Assembly: GCA_965212245.1 (NCBI GenBank)
Contig: OZ243107.1
Span: 3,534,001-3,598,000 of the forward strand
Direction of reading: 5' to 3'
DNA from: CAKZNE01 sp040222435
Lineage (GTDB): Bacteria; Bacteroidota; Bacteroidia; Flavobacteriales; Schleiferiaceae
DNA: 64,000 nt
Shown: positions 41,627 through 54,900 of the stretch, in pieces
Layout of the letters: each line of letters starts with the position of its first letter
How positions within the stretch are numbered: the first letter of the stretch is position 1
Notes under the pieces: model-generated
Databases searched by the model: none
What the model saw: the letters and a program-made list of their open reading frames with translations, nothing else
What the model was told of the DNA's origin: nothing
Position numbers and translations under genes: made by a program

Positions 41627-43938
41627 ATGAGAAAAATCCTTTTATGTGTTCTCTTCTTTCTCCCCTTTCTGGGGATAGCCCAGGAGAATTATACCATTAG
41701 CGGCTATGTGGAAGACAGTGAGTCTCGCGAAAGACTTATTGGCGTAAATATTTACGTGCCGGGCACCAGTATAGGTACCACTACCAATACTTTTGGTTTC
41801 TATTCGCTTACCGTACGCCAGAAAAACATACAACTGGCTGTAAGTTACATAGGTTATATATCCCAAAGCTATACACTGGAGTTAAAAAGCAATCTGACCA
41901 GGGATATCAGCCTGGAACCGCTTACACAGTCCTTAAACGAAGTAACGGTTACAGCTGAGCAGATAGAAGCCCTCAAACCACAAATGAGCACGGTGAAACT
42001 TTCAGCCAGGGAAATTAAAAATATTCCAGCTTTTTTGGGAGAAGTAGACATTATCCGCGCCATCCAGTTATTACCAGGCGTACAATCCGGTAGTGAAGGT
42101 ACTACCGGGTTTTATGTACGTGGCGGTTCACCGGATCAAAACCTGATCCTACTGGATGGCGTGCCGGTATACAATGCTTCACACCTGTTTGGTTTTTTCT
42201 CCGTATTCAATGCCGATGCTATTAAAAATGTACAACTCACCAAAGGGGGCTTCCCGGCACGCTTTGGCGGCCGCCTGAGTTCAGTACTGGAAATAGATAT
42301 GAAGGAAGGGAACCTTCGTGAGTTTCATGGAGCCGGTTCCGTAGGTTTAATTTCCTCCAAGCTTACACTTGAAGGCCCCATTGTAAAAGATAAAACCTCT
42401 TTCATCATATCCGGTCGCAGAACGTATTACGATCTTTTGATAAAACCTTTTTTACCGGATGGCCTGGATGCCGGCTACTACTTTGGAGATCTGAACCTGA
42501 AAGTAAACCATACTTTTTCACGGAAAGACCGTTTGTACCTGAGCTATTACGGTGGGCTGGATAAGTTTTACCAGCGCGAGTCAAGCAGTGATTTTGGCTA
42601 TGACCAGGAATTTGAGTCCACCCTTCAATGGGGCAACCATACCGGTTCCTTGCGGTGGAACCACCTGTTTAATGAAAAGCTGTTCAGCAACCTTACGGCT
42701 ACCTATACCCAGTATAAATTCAACGTAGGTTTTACGGAAGAGTACAACAACCAAACGGATGGATTTGAATATTTCTCCCGTATCCGCGATTACGGTTTAC
42801 GTTATGATCTGGAGTTTCAGCCCAACTCTGATCATAACCTGCGTTTTGGTGGAAGTTATACGTATCACACCTTTAACCCCGGTGTAGCTCAGTTTGAAGG
42901 AGGCTTTACGGATGAAGGTGTGGATTCAGCCCTGAACCTGTCCACACCCATTTACTCTCATGACTCTTATATATACCTGGAAGATGACTGGCTGATCAGT
43001 CCTAAATGGCGGGCCAATGTAGGTTTGCATTACTCCACCTACCTTGTAAATACCACCTTTTACAATTCGCTGCAACCAAGGGCTTCGGTCCGGTACCTGC
43101 TTACAGATGAATGGTCTGTGAAAGCCTCATACGCCATGATGAACCAATATATTCACCTGCTCTCTAATTCCGGCTTAAGCCTGCCTACTGACCTTTGGGT
43201 ATCATCTACCAAAAACATAAAGCCACAGTTATCGCATCAGGTAGCCTTAGGAAGCGTGCGCAACATACTGGAAAATAAGTACGAACTATCTGCCGAGGTG
43301 TATTATAAACGTATGAATAACCTCATTGAATACAAGGAAGGCGCCTCTTTCATATCTTCAACCGACTGGCAAAATACAGTGGTAAATGATGGTGTGGGTA
43401 ATGCCTATGGATTGGAATTACTGTTCCGCAAAAATGAAGGACAAACCACAGGCTGGATCGGTTATACACTGGCCTGAGCACCCGCCAGTTTGATGACCTC
43501 AACAATGGCGAAAGTTTCCCCTATAAATACGATCGCAGGCATGACATTAGTGTAGTGGTGAACCACAAGTTCAATGAAAAATTTGATTTGGGCGTAACCT
43601 GGGTTTTTGGAACGGGAAACACCTATACCGCACCGGTAGCCAGTTATTTTCTCCAAAACCCTTTTAACCCCGATAGCCCACCTCAGGAATACCAGGTGTA
43701 TAGCGATCGTAACTCATTGCGCCTCCCTCCCTACCACCGCTTAGACCTTGGCTTTAACTTTCATAAGAAAACCCGCTGGGGCATGAGCCACTGGAACATC
43801 AGCGTGTATAATGCCTATAACCGTAAGAATCCGTTCTTCCTCTATATCAATGAGAATTACCAAACCGGTGAAAAGAGTGTTCGCCAGGTTAGTTTATTTC
43901 CGATCATTCCCTCTATTTCCTACAGTTTTGAATTCTAA
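41627..43938 (+). pseudogene. TonB-dependent receptor, frameshifted near its 3' end
   Basis: The main frame (41627-43477) gives 616 residues: signal peptide (1-18), carboxypeptidase-regulatory-like domain (YTISGYVEDSESRERLIGVN), plug (VPVYNASHLFGFFSVFN) and most of the barrel, ending TTGWIGYTLA and a TGA. The remaining barrel continues in another frame from 43477: STRQFDDLNNGESFPYKYDR, then PYHRLDLGFNFHKKTRWG, to SISYSFEF. Comparison with the intact paralogue (GYTLSWSERKF) shows one G missing from TGG of the Trp codon at 43475-43476. It has no STN domain. A sequencing error is possible; otherwise the receptor cannot insert normally. Confidence 0.85.
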
Positions 43939-43942
43939 GATC

Positions 43943-44860
43943 ATGAAAAAATACATCTTTCTTTCCTTGATTATGGCTACATCCGTAGCCTGCGAAAAAA
44001 CCATTGACTTTGAAATTCCCTATGACCCGCCTAAGCTTACCATTGATGCTAAGCTCCGTACAGGTGAATTAGTAAAGGCCATTGTGGGTACTTCTCAATT
44101 CTCCTTAAGTACTGAAACACCTAACGTAGATAGCTTATCTACCGTATTTTTATACGAAGATGGAATACTTGTGGAAGAGATGCAGCCCAGGCGTTACAGT
44201 TCCGACATTATTGACAACAGGGGTGAGATTAAGGCGGCATTTTACTACGAAGGGACTTATCGCCCTCAACCCGATCACACCTATGAAGTCAGAGCACAAA
44301 GAGATGGCTTTACCGAAGCCAGGGGTAATGCCTTTATGTATGCTCCCATAGAAATAGTGCGGACTTTTTATGACTCTGCAAATGGCGAACTCAGCGTTTC
44401 ATTTACAGACCCACCCGGAATGGGAGACTACTACCGTATCAGTATTTCCCCAAGAAGCTCTGATGCAACAGACTTCAGTACCTTATTTGGATCGTATGAC
44501 CCCACTATTGAGTTTTTTGAAACCGATGATTTTGATGACCTGATAGACCAGGACGGTTTGAGTTTTGGCTATGCCGGCTATATTACTGATGAGTTTTTTG
44601 ATGGTGGCTTAAAAAAGCTAAAGCTCATATATTATGGGGAAGGAGGGCCGTTTGCTCCTCAACCCATACCGGGCATGAACGGCTCTTTTGACATTATCAT
44701 AGGACGGGTGTCCAGATCGTATTACCTGCATGAACGCAGTAAATCAGCACAAACCATTGAAACCCCCTTTTCAGAACCCACCCCTATTTATGGCAATGTG
44801 GAAAACGGTTACGGAATTGTGGCCACTTCTGCCATTGCACGGGTATACATTCAAAACTAA
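43943..44860 (+). CDS. DUF4249 lipoprotein (receptor-associated, second copy)
   Basis: 305 residues from the ATG at 43943, which begins MKKYIFLSLIMATSVACEKT with the lipobox Cys at 17; the frame is open much further upstream but that part overlaps the receptor coding. Later runs include PDHTYEVRAQRDGF and ESRD-like turns, with TPIYGNVENGYGIVATSAIA at the end, matching NIEDGLGIVGAFNQQYYSVE of the first copy. The stop overlaps the convergent SprF-like gene by 4 bp, and a GCCGGA/TCCGGC hairpin follows (44863-44877). Confidence 0.83.
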   Translation: MKKYIFLSLIMATSVACEKTIDFEIPYDPPKLTIDAKLRTGELVKAIVGTSQFSLSTETPNVDSLSTVFLYEDGILVEEMQPRRYSSDIIDNRGEIKAAFYYEGTYRPQPDHTYEVRAQRDGFTEARGNAFMYAPIEIVRTFYDSANGELSVSFTDPPGMGDYYRISISPRSSDATDFSTLFGSYDPTIEFFETDDFDDLIDQDGLSFGYAGYITDEFFDGGLKKLKLIYYGEGGPFAPQPIPGMNGSFDIIIGRVSRSYYLHERSKSAQTIETPFSEPTPIYGNVENGYGIVATSAIARVYIQN

Positions 44861-45972
44861 AGGCCGGATATTCCGGCTTCCTGTATCTCAGGAATAGGGT
44901 TAATACAATCTATATCATTTTTGTAGAGCTCGGGGCACAGCACCGAGCCTTCAAAAATGTATACAAAGCCTACCTCATGCGTTCCATAGGTTCGTTGTAC
45001 TCCTATCGTATTGGTGGTGTATTCAAAGCTATAGCTCATCAGCAGATTATTGCTTAGCTTATAATCTACCTCTGCAATTACTGCGTCATGCTGAAACATG
45101 GAGTTATTATCATTCAGTGCTTTTACCCAGCCGTTGCGGTACCCTACTCCAAACCGAACGGGTTCCCATCCGAAATAGCCCATGGTGGTGAGTGTCCGCA
45201 GGTTTACCTGCGAATTAAATACAGAACCCAGTTCCACGGTCTTCCGGATGCCTCCGCTCTCCCGGAAATAATGACCCCATATATGCCCGGTATAACGCAC
45301 AGGCCAGGCAACCTGGCTGTTATTACCAAAAAAAGATTTTTGGTTGCGGGCCAGGTGAAAAGCTGAAGCTCCAAACGAGATATAGCCCTTCTCATTGAAG
45401 ATGGCATGCATGCCTCTGAAACCAGCTGCAATATCCCATACTGAACTTCCTTCAATGGCTTGTGGTAAAATAATGGATGCGGACCTTACCTGCCGGTAGG
45501 TTTGATCACTGAGCTGATCGGTAAATACCAAACGATCCCAATCAATACGTTGCTGACCAACTCCTATTTGCAGGCCAAAAGCAAACATACCGGCACTGCC
45601 CACCATGTTCCGGTTGCCAAAATTCCAGGGAAAATAAATAGCGGTTTGAAAGCCCCCCATCGTAGTACGGAGCAAGCCATCACCTTCTACATTATCATAG
45701 CCGTATACGGCAAAGCCCAGGTTTCGCTCTTCGCAGGCAATGTTGGCGGCAAAATTATGGGTGCTGAATTTCCCGGATACCTTAGTCCATTGCAGGCGGC
45801 TGTTGTAATTCAAACTCAGGTCTGAACTATAACCGGCATAGGCTGGGTTCAGATAATTACGGGTTAAGTGGAACTGCGTGGTGGTAGGGTCTTGCGCACG
45901 TAAAGTGAGTCCGCTGCAGAGCAAACCCAGGAACAGCGCCCACCGCTTAACGGATAAGTGTAACTGTTCCAT
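44857..45972 (-). CDS. PorP/SprF family type IX secretion system membrane protein
   Basis: 371 residues from the ATG at 45972. A signal peptide (up to LRA) leads to QDPTTTQFHLTRNYLNPAYA, the family hallmark (NPA[YF]AG.....). Repeated strands (INWNFGNRN-like FPWNFGNRN, IGVGQQRIDWDRLVF, FGASAFHLARNQKSFFG, GMHAIFN) and a final EVGFVYIFEGS fit an outer-membrane beta-barrel. PorP/SprF proteins tether or export type B-sorted adhesins, which are usually encoded just upstream, as here. The start lies 26 bp inside the adhesin gene, so translation is probably coupled. Confidence 0.92.
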   Translation of the reverse strand: MEQLHLSVKRWALFLGLLCSGLTLRAQDPTTTQFHLTRNYLNPAYAGYSSDLSLNYNSRLQWTKVSGKFSTHNFAANIACEERNLGFAVYGYDNVEGDGLLRTTMGGFQTAIYFPWNFGNRNMVGSAGMFAFGLQIGVGQQRIDWDRLVFTDQLSDQTYRQVRSASIILPQAIEGSSVWDIAAGFRGMHAIFNEKGYISFGASAFHLARNQKSFFGNNSQVAWPVRYTGHIWGHYFRESGGIRKTVELGSVFNSQVNLRTLTTMGYFGWEPVRFGVGYRNGWVKALNDNNSMFQHDAVIAEVDYKLSNNLLMSYSFEYTTNTIGVQRTYGTHEVGFVYIFEGSVLCPELYKNDIDCINPIPEIQEAGISGL

Positions 45973-48900
45973 AATCAATTATTTTATCTTCTTTGCATTG
46001 GTCACCGGGCCATTCGCGCCCATCATTAAAGGTGGCTTCTATATGCCAGGCATAAGCCCCCATTGGCATATTTTCTCCCTGAAAGGTTCCGTCCCAATGC
46101 TCCACCGGACTGCCGTTTTCATCCAATAAAGTGCTTTCAAAAAGCAGGTTACCCCACTCATCGTGTATCCACAAATGATACGTGCCCAAAAGTTTGCCTT
46201 TAGGTAAAAAGATATTGGCTTCTCCAAAACCCTGATAACCGGGAGCAAAAGCATTCGGCACATTCAGATGGTAACCCTCCATCTCTATACCGGTAGTGTC
46301 AATACCTATGCAATCTCCAAAACCTTCTATGCGATTGATTACCGTGAGCCCTACAATGTAATTGATATCATAATCAATACGGCACAGGCGATCATCATAC
46401 TGGTACACCTCCGGCAGGGCTATTTCTTCCAGGTTTAATGAATCTCCATTGCCAAAGGTCCAGTGATAAAAAGGGTTTTCCGTATTTTCAATTTGGGGTA
46501 AAAATGCAAAAGTACGGGCATCCACCTGTGCTACCTGATCTTCACTCAGCAGCACATCCGGTGTGGGATGTACCCTAATGCTTACCCGGGCGTCAGCCGT
46601 ATCGCTACAACCCTGGTCGGTAATTACCTTTAAGCCCAGTTGATACTGTCCGTGTTCTGTAAATAAAATGTCTACGAATGTATCACGGAACCTCCTGATC
46701 TCACGGCCATCACTAACCGACCATATTAAGCTGTCTATACGATCGCCATTTACAAATTCCATAAGTGAGGTACTGCGGATGGAAATTACCTCATCCGCAC
46801 ATATTTCGTAGGTACCAGATTGGATCACTGCTTCAGGTACCTGGTGAATGATCACCGGACGAATCAAAGAGTCCAGGCAAAAAGGATCCTGTACCACTAA
46901 CTTCACCAGGTAGGTTCCGGCTGAATCATAAGTATGAGCAGGGTTCTGTAAGGTAGAGGTCATTCCGTCTCCGAAATCCCAGAAATAGCGAAGTACATTG
47001 TTCCCGCTACCCTGGCGGTAACTGGTGGAATCGTAAAACTGTATTTCATCTCCTAAACAGGCGTTGGGGTTAAGGGGTGAAAAATCTACCCGTGAGTTGG
47101 GTGGCACAAATAAGGTATCTATACGGGTATCCCAACAACTATCCGCATTCCATACACTAAGTTCTATAAAAAAGAAGCCGGTATCAGGAAAAGTGCGAAG
47201 ACCGGGATTTTGCAGAGATGAAACCATAGTTCCGGGGTTGGCCAGGTCAAAATCCCAACTGTATTGCAGCGGCACTGTACTAATGGAACTGTCATTAAAA
47301 TAAAAGGCCGTACTGTTTCCACAGGAATCTACGGTAGTGTCGGGGCGAATAGTGAAAAAGGCACGGGGAACTTCCGCAACTTCAAAGCTCTTGGTAATAC
47401 TATCCATACAACCAGCGCTACTCTCTTGTATAAGGGTAATGAAATAGGTGCCGGGCTCATTGAAAAACAAAGGAGAAGGATTGTTGAAAAACAAACCCTG
47501 GCTGTCTACCTTCCAAATGCTTTGGATAATGGTGCCTGTGGCCACCTGGGTTGAATCAAACAACTGGACTGTATCTCCCGCACAAACTCCTTCTATAAAA
47601 AAGTCAACCGTGGGAATATCATTTATGGTTACGGTATCGCATACCGTATGATCACAACCATTGCCGTAGGTTACTGTGAGGCATACCGGATATTCACCAT
47701 AATCTGTATAGGTATGTTGAGGATTGAGTTGTGAAGATCCCATCCCATCACCAAACGACCATACATACACAGGCTGGGCACTAGCATCCGTAGTACTGAG
47801 GTTGGTAAACTGAATGCTTTCGTTTTCGCAAATATTGCTGGTGGACATACTGAAAGCAGCGGTGGGAGATGGTTGTACAATAATCTGCAAAAGAGAAGTA
47901 TCCTTGTCACAGGAACCGCTAATAAAATTAGCTACTGTATAAGTACCGGGAAGAGTATAAATATGACTTACAGTATCTCCGGTGGCCAGAGGTGTTTGGC
48001 ACATACCCGTGGCAGGGTTATAATCAAAACACCATTTTACGGCTTGCACTTGCGCATTGGACTGGTCATAAAACTCAATAGCCTGGTTTACGCAGTTTTG
48101 CTGTGTGTCTACCACAAAAAAGGCCTGAATATTTTTAGGCTCAATAGTTACCGAATCGCTGAAAGTACTGTCACCACATTCATTGTAAGCCGTTAAGCTT
48201 ACCCAAAAGGAAACTGAATTGGTATCACTGGCGGCATACGTATGGGTAATTCGGGGCCAGGTATATGGATGGGTAAGAATACTCTGTGGTGTAATGCCGG
48301 TACCTTGTCCATCTCCAAAATCAATAAGCAATGAATCGGGGTTACCCAATGAAAAACCGGAGAACTGGAAGTTTACATCATTACTGCAAAGGCTATCCAG
48401 GTTAAAGGCAAAGCCCGCCACAGGATAGGGTTTTAATGTCAGGGAATCCAAATAGCTAAAGCTACCGCAGCAGTTCCGCACGGTTTGACGTATGTAATAG
48501 GTGGTATCATTACTGTAGTTGCTGACAAAGTCGGGTGGTGAATAGATTCCGGCTACGTTAGATGAATCAATGACCACCCGGGTGCCGGCCGGTGTAAAAC
48601 TGAAAACCACCCAACTGCGTTCAGTAATAAAACCTGTACTTTGATCCTGGAAATTAATAGAAACCGGCCCGCAGGCAGAGACAGTGTCCTTGCTAAAAAG
48701 AGCCACCGGGGGTTCCAGTATGACCAATGGTTTAGAAATGGTATCCACACAACCGAATTGCGAAGTAATACGGAGCCTTACTCGGTAGGTTCCGGGTGTA
48801 GCATAGGTAAAGGCGGGATTAGCATTTAAGGCATCCACCGTTCCATCATCGTCAAAATCCCATTCTATACTTTGTATGGTTCCTCCGGCCGGGTCAAGCG

Positions 48901-51900
48901 TGGAAAGATCTTGAAACTGAACACTTAGTCCCACACAACTGGTGTCAACTCCGCAGGAAGCGGTATCCATATTAAAATCGGCCACAGGTAGCGGGTATAC
49001 GGTAACGGAATCTGTAAATACATCTTCACAACCTCTGCTGTCTGTGGCGATCAGAGACACTGCATACGTTCCCGGATTAGCATACAGGTGTACCGGGTTG
49101 GCCTGTACGGAACTATCGCCATCGCCAAAGGTCCACAACCAATTGCTGATTATAGCATTAGTGGTGGTGGAATTGATAAATTGTGTAGTATCACTCAAAC
49201 ATACCGGACCGGAAGCCCATGATGCATCCGGCCGGGCAAATACGGTAACCGTATCACTAATCGAATTACTACACCCCAGACTGCCTACTGAAACTTCCAG
49301 AAGAATACTGAAAATGAGGTCTGTTGGGCCCGTATTAGGGAAAATAAAAGTGGGCTGGGCCGTACCTGAACTCAGTACATTGTTCACATACCATTCGTAT
49401 TGAATTCCGCTTCCGCTAACCACTGAGTCTACTTGAACAACAAGTGTGTCTCCACAGCCTTCATACGCACTCAGCACAAAGAATGGCGAGGGGTCTTCTA
49501 CCGTACGGAATAATCGTTCCAGGGTATCATTCCGGCACCCAAAAGGACTTTCTACTACTAATTGTACTCTAACCGAATCATCAAAGTTAAGCAGTGTATA
49601 GTTTAATGATGAAAGCCCGCTGAAGCTTTGGATTACAGAACGGTTCACCGGGTTCAGTATATTCCAGGTGTACGTGGAATTAGCTACCGGGAATTGATTG
49701 ATTGAAAGGCTGTCGCTATGAATGACAAAAGGAGCGCAGGCCACCGTATCACTGGTGGTATAAAAGGCTAAGGGGTTAGGATGTACGGTTACAGAATCCA
49801 GAAGCGTATCCGCACAACCAAAAGGATTAGTAGCTATGAGACTTATTCTGTAAACACTGTCCACTGTGCCGGTATTGGTAAAGCTTACCGTAGGCACAGA
49901 GTCTGAAGAGGTAATGCCATTCCCGAAATCCCAGCTGAAATTCATAGTGTCCCTGCCTATTCCGCTTTGTCCGGAAAAGCTTTGGTTGCTAAAGCTTACA
50001 GTAAGTGGTCCACAGCTGTCAGCCGGGGCAAAGGTAAAAGCAGCGGTGGGCTTAGGATATACCGTGAACGATTGGCTCATCGAATCTTCACAACCAAAGC
50101 TATTGACCAAATTCAGATGAATAGTATATACGGCTGAATCATTTAACGTAAGTGGGAAATTAATGGATGGATTTGCTGTATTACCTCCATTGATCGTAAC
50201 TCCGGCAGGAGGATTTACGGTCCACTGATAGCCGAGGTTAGTACCCGCTGAACTATCAATGGGTTGTACCGTCTGGGGGCTACAACCCTGTGCCGGTAAT
50301 CCGAATGCAGCCAGGGGACGATTATGGATGCTTACGTTCTGTGTTAAAGTATTGGCACAACTGTCTACAGATAGTAATTGCAATTCTATGCTATACACTG
50401 AATCTCCTGCTCCCTGCTGGTCAGGGAAATAAAAAAATGGCTCAGCCAGGCTGGAATCACTGATGTAAACACCAGCGGGTACAGTCCAGTTATACCCTAT
50501 GGAAGCTCCTTTAAAGGTACTGCTGTTATTTACTTGTACAGTGTCTCCGGCACATACCGGGCCCAAACTAAAGCTGACCACCGGCTGCGGAAAAACTCTT
50601 ACACTATCGCGTACGCTTCGTGAACAACCGTTTGAGCCTACGGTAATATCCAAACGTATTTCATAATCCAGATCGGTATTACCGGTATTGGGAAGTAAAA
50701 AAGTGGGCTGGGCCACAGCTGATCTTAAGTCTCCGTTTACGAACCATTGGTATTGCAAACCGGCCACGTTTATCACAGAATCTACGGTTACAGCCAGCGT
50801 ATCACCGCAACCTTCCAAAGTGCTTAAAGAGAAAAATGGCGAAGGATCTTCCACGGTTTGAAAGAGCTGTTCAACCGTATCATTCACGCACCCGAAGGCA
50901 CTGATAGCTACCAGCTGAACGATAACTGAATCATTGTAATTGGCCAAAGTATAGTTCAGGGCATTCACGCCATTGAATGATTGAATTATACTGCGGTCTG
51001 ACGGGTTCAGAATGTTCCACTGGTACATACTGTTAGCTACAGGAAACTCCGTTACATTCATGCTATCACTCAATAGGGCAAAGGGTGCACAACCTATGGT
51101 ATCCTGAGGATCAAATAAAGCCCGTGCATCCGGATGAATAGTTATGGAATCCATCAGCGTATCACTACACCCGAGGCTATTCGTTACAGCCAGCTGGATG
51201 CTGTATATACTGTCTACAGTACCGGTATTGGTAAAGGTTACTGTGGGTATGGAATCATTGGAGGAAATGCCATTGCCAAAATTCCAGTTTATGTTCAGAT
51301 CACCAAGCCCTTCACCGGGAATGGAGGTTTGCGAAATATTCTGAAAGCTTACGTCAAGCGGTCCACAACTGTCCTGTGGACTAAAAGTGAAAGCGGCAAC
51401 CGGCTTTGGGTAAACCGTAAATGTCTGACGTGCTGAATCTATACAGCCAGCACTATCCGTAATGCTTAGTGCCAGGGTATACACTACTGAATCATTCATA
51501 CTTACCGGAAAGTCAATGGCAGGGCCGGCCGTATTTCCGTTGTTTATAATTACTCCGGCTAAAGGAAAGACGGTCCACACATAGCTCAGCTGACTGCCGC
51601 TGGAAGTATCACCAGGCATAAGGGTTAAAGGTCCACAACCCACGGTCGGAATACTGAAACCAGCCACTGGCCGGCTGGGTACCACCACCAGCTCATTCAG
51701 GGTATCGGTACATCCATCAACCGAGGTAATAATAAGGCGGATGGTATACGTAGAATCCGAACCGCTGTTATTGTCCGGAAAACCAAACTGCGGTTGCGCA
51801 GCACTGGTATCACTGATGTAAACTCCATTGGGAGCCTGCCAGTGATAGGTTGCTGTAGCTCCCTTGAAAATACTATTGTTGGTAACTCCCACTGTATCTC

Positions 51901-54900
51901 CCGCACAAAAAGCACCAAAACTAAAATCAGCAAGAGGTTTCGGATGCACTACTACCTGCCGAACAGTGCTGTCCGAACAGCCGGAGCCGGCCTGTACTTC
52001 CCGCTTAATAGTTATGAGAGAATCATTCTGATGAGAGAGATTCACAAAAAGTAAAGTATCAGTACTGTTAAGCGCTACCGGCTGATCATTGATAAACCAA
52101 TTGCCTGCATTTCCCGAACTATCCGTAACTACCACTTCAAAAGCGGAGCAACCAGCTGTATCGCCAACAATTTCAAAACCTACCGAGGGCTGCAGGATCA
52201 CTGAAACGGTAAGGCTGTCCGCGTAGGTACAGCCAAAGGCATCTGTAAAATCATAGCGCAAAAGATGGTTTCCAATGCCCGCAGCTGCCGGGTCAAAAAG
52301 CCCTCCGGCCGTTATGGCTGTTCCACTCCAGTTTCCCCCGGCCGGGGAAGCCGGAAAGGTATACGTACCTGCATTAATACAAAGTGTAGTGTCTCCTTCT
52401 ATCTGTAGATTGGCCAGTGGAAATACTTCAATTTCAACAGAATCTTCGGCTGTGCAGCCCAGTGAATCGGTAATAAAAAGACGATAAACAACGGTTGAAT
52501 CCAGCGGTGCACGGTTTGGGTTTAAAACAGTGGTATCGGATAAAGCGGCTGAAGGACTCCAGGCAATGGTATAAGGAGGAGTGCCCCCGTTTACCACACT
52601 ATTCAATGAAATGGAATCGGAAAAACAAAGAGATTGATCGGCCCCGGCATCAAGCGTTAAAGGTGGGGCTACTTGTATGCTGAAAAAAGTACTGTCTGTA
52701 CAACCTAAAGAGTCCGTAACATGTAATAAAACCGTGGTATCGGTCTGCAAACCACTAAGAAAAACAGAATCTGTGGTAGCAAAAACACCCTGGCCTTGTA
52801 TACTCCACTCAAAACTATAAGGTGGTAAGCCAAAGTTCGCACCAGCCTGAACTCCCAGGCTGCTATTATAGCATAAAAGAGTATCCCGGATGGTATCCAG
52901 CTCCGGACGTTGAAGGATGAGAACATTCACAGAGTCCGTAAACGAACCACAACTATTAGTAACCATAAGGCTTACTATATAGCTACCGTGCTGGGTAAAC
53001 TGCAATACGGGCAATGCAGTATCTGCGGTAGTACCATTCAGGAAATTCCAGCCGGCCGCAGGAAAAACAGTCCACTGGTAAGCGTTTACAGGCGAAAGGC
53101 TATCGGTTACAGATGGAGCTAATAAAGAATCTTTGAAGTCAAGTACTGTAAAATTACACACCGCTGTGTCACCCGGCATTACAATACTGGGCCTGCCCTG
53201 AACCACTAAAGTATCAGTTACTACCACGGTATCGCAATTATTTCCGGCCCTTAATTCTACCACATACACACCACTGCTGTTGAAGGTTATGTTCTGGGTG
53301 GTGCCCAATGCTCCGGTAGCTCCGAAAGAATAACCGGAGGGTTCCAATACACGCCATTGCAGATCCAGTGTCTGACATACGGATTGTATTTCGCCTACAA
53401 AAGATGCCTGTACAGATTCACCACTGCAAATGGTATCATCGCTTAGAGCAAAATCAGCATCAGGTATGGAGTCAATACAGATTACCCGGGTATTAGTGTC
53501 GTTGCTACATTCCTGTGCATTACCAATTACTTGTGAAATGGTATAAGTTCCGGTCTGATTGAATGTTACATCCAATGGATTTGCCCCGGATATCCAGTTG
53601 ATGGGGTCAGGGCTTCCAAAGGTACTACCCAGGCTGGCTGCTCCTCCGGCCACAGTATAGGTAGCAGGGCTAATGGACCAGATTGTTTTCCCATCTACAA
53701 TACAGGTTCCGTTACGCACTACCCCACCCACAATGGAAGTGTCCTGTATCAAAACCGACTGGTTAATACAGGCATCCGGTTCATTATTAAAACCGGCATA
53801 GGAAGGAGCGGAAATATAAATGGGTTCTACCGTACTGGAACGCTCTGAACACGGGTTGGAAGCCCGGAAGCTCAATTCAAAGGCATTATTGAATTTGGCC
53901 GAATTAAATCCACAGGAACTCAAAGAGAACTGGTGACATACCGTATCAGGTGGCGGATGACTGAAAATCACATCCGGGCTGCCATCGTTTGAGGACAAGG
54001 TATATACCGTTTCCGGGTTATTACCTGCCACACCCGTTACTGCCACACATATTTCTATAAAGCCGGTGTCTCTGGGAATGCATTGGTTAATAGTACCACC
54101 CGGGATGCTGAAGCCCACAGCGGGCTGCTGACCTATAAAAACATTAATGATATCGGTGCGGCTACAGCCATTAGCATGATGCAGGGTAAGCGATACTTCA
54201 TAAAGCCCCGCCCCTACATATTGATGGTTAATACCCGCTCCCAGATTATTGGGAAAAACCGCTCCATTTACAGCAGCAGAACCATCTCCGAAATCAAGCG
54301 TATAGGATACATAATTATTGGAAAGGGATTGGTTGTAAAAAGTGAAAGTACTGGTATTACTGGCGGAGTCGCAACTGGAATACGTAAGTATACCCTGCCA
54401 TGTGGTACCAAAACCATTCGCTCTCAGGTTAGGTTCCGGAGCATCTTTCACAAAAATACTCTGAATTACAAAATCTGTACACGCCCCATTGCTTACGGTA
54501 TACGTTATATTACTGGTCCCCGGATTAGCGGCATCGGGATCAAAAGTATTATTGGTAACCCCAGGGCCTGTAAAAATTCCCCCGGCCGGGGTTCCGCTTA
54601 ACACAATAGGGGCATCACTTTCGCAAAGCGTATCCGGTATATTGAAAGCAGGGGGAGCCAGTTGGGTAACCTGAACGGAAAGAGACTGACTGGCTATACT
54701 GCTGTCCATGAGGTATACATGAACCACAGCCGAAAAGCTGCCGGTAGCCGCATAGGTAAGGGTATGATTACCGGGGCCGCTTGCCCTGTTACTATTCCCC
54801 CCGGTAAAGGTCCATATCAAACTATCACTGGCTCCCGTAAAAGAAGCCGTATAAGTAATGGTATTGGCATCATCCAGACAAAGAAAAACACTACCATTTT

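Noticed and set aside
43811..43942. N-terminal extension of the second DUF4249 gene
   Set aside because: It covers the 3' end of the receptor in another frame; the ATG at 43943 gives the lipoprotein signal.
44863..44877. GCCGGA/TCCGGC hairpin between convergent genes as a terminator
   Set aside because: Six-base stem without a following T-run on either strand; too weak to list as a separate feature.
46039..46263. Many short plus- and minus-strand frames inside the adhesin gene
   Set aside because: All are out-of-frame shadows of a repetitive 9-kb gene with strong codon bias; none has a start context or a recognisable domain.
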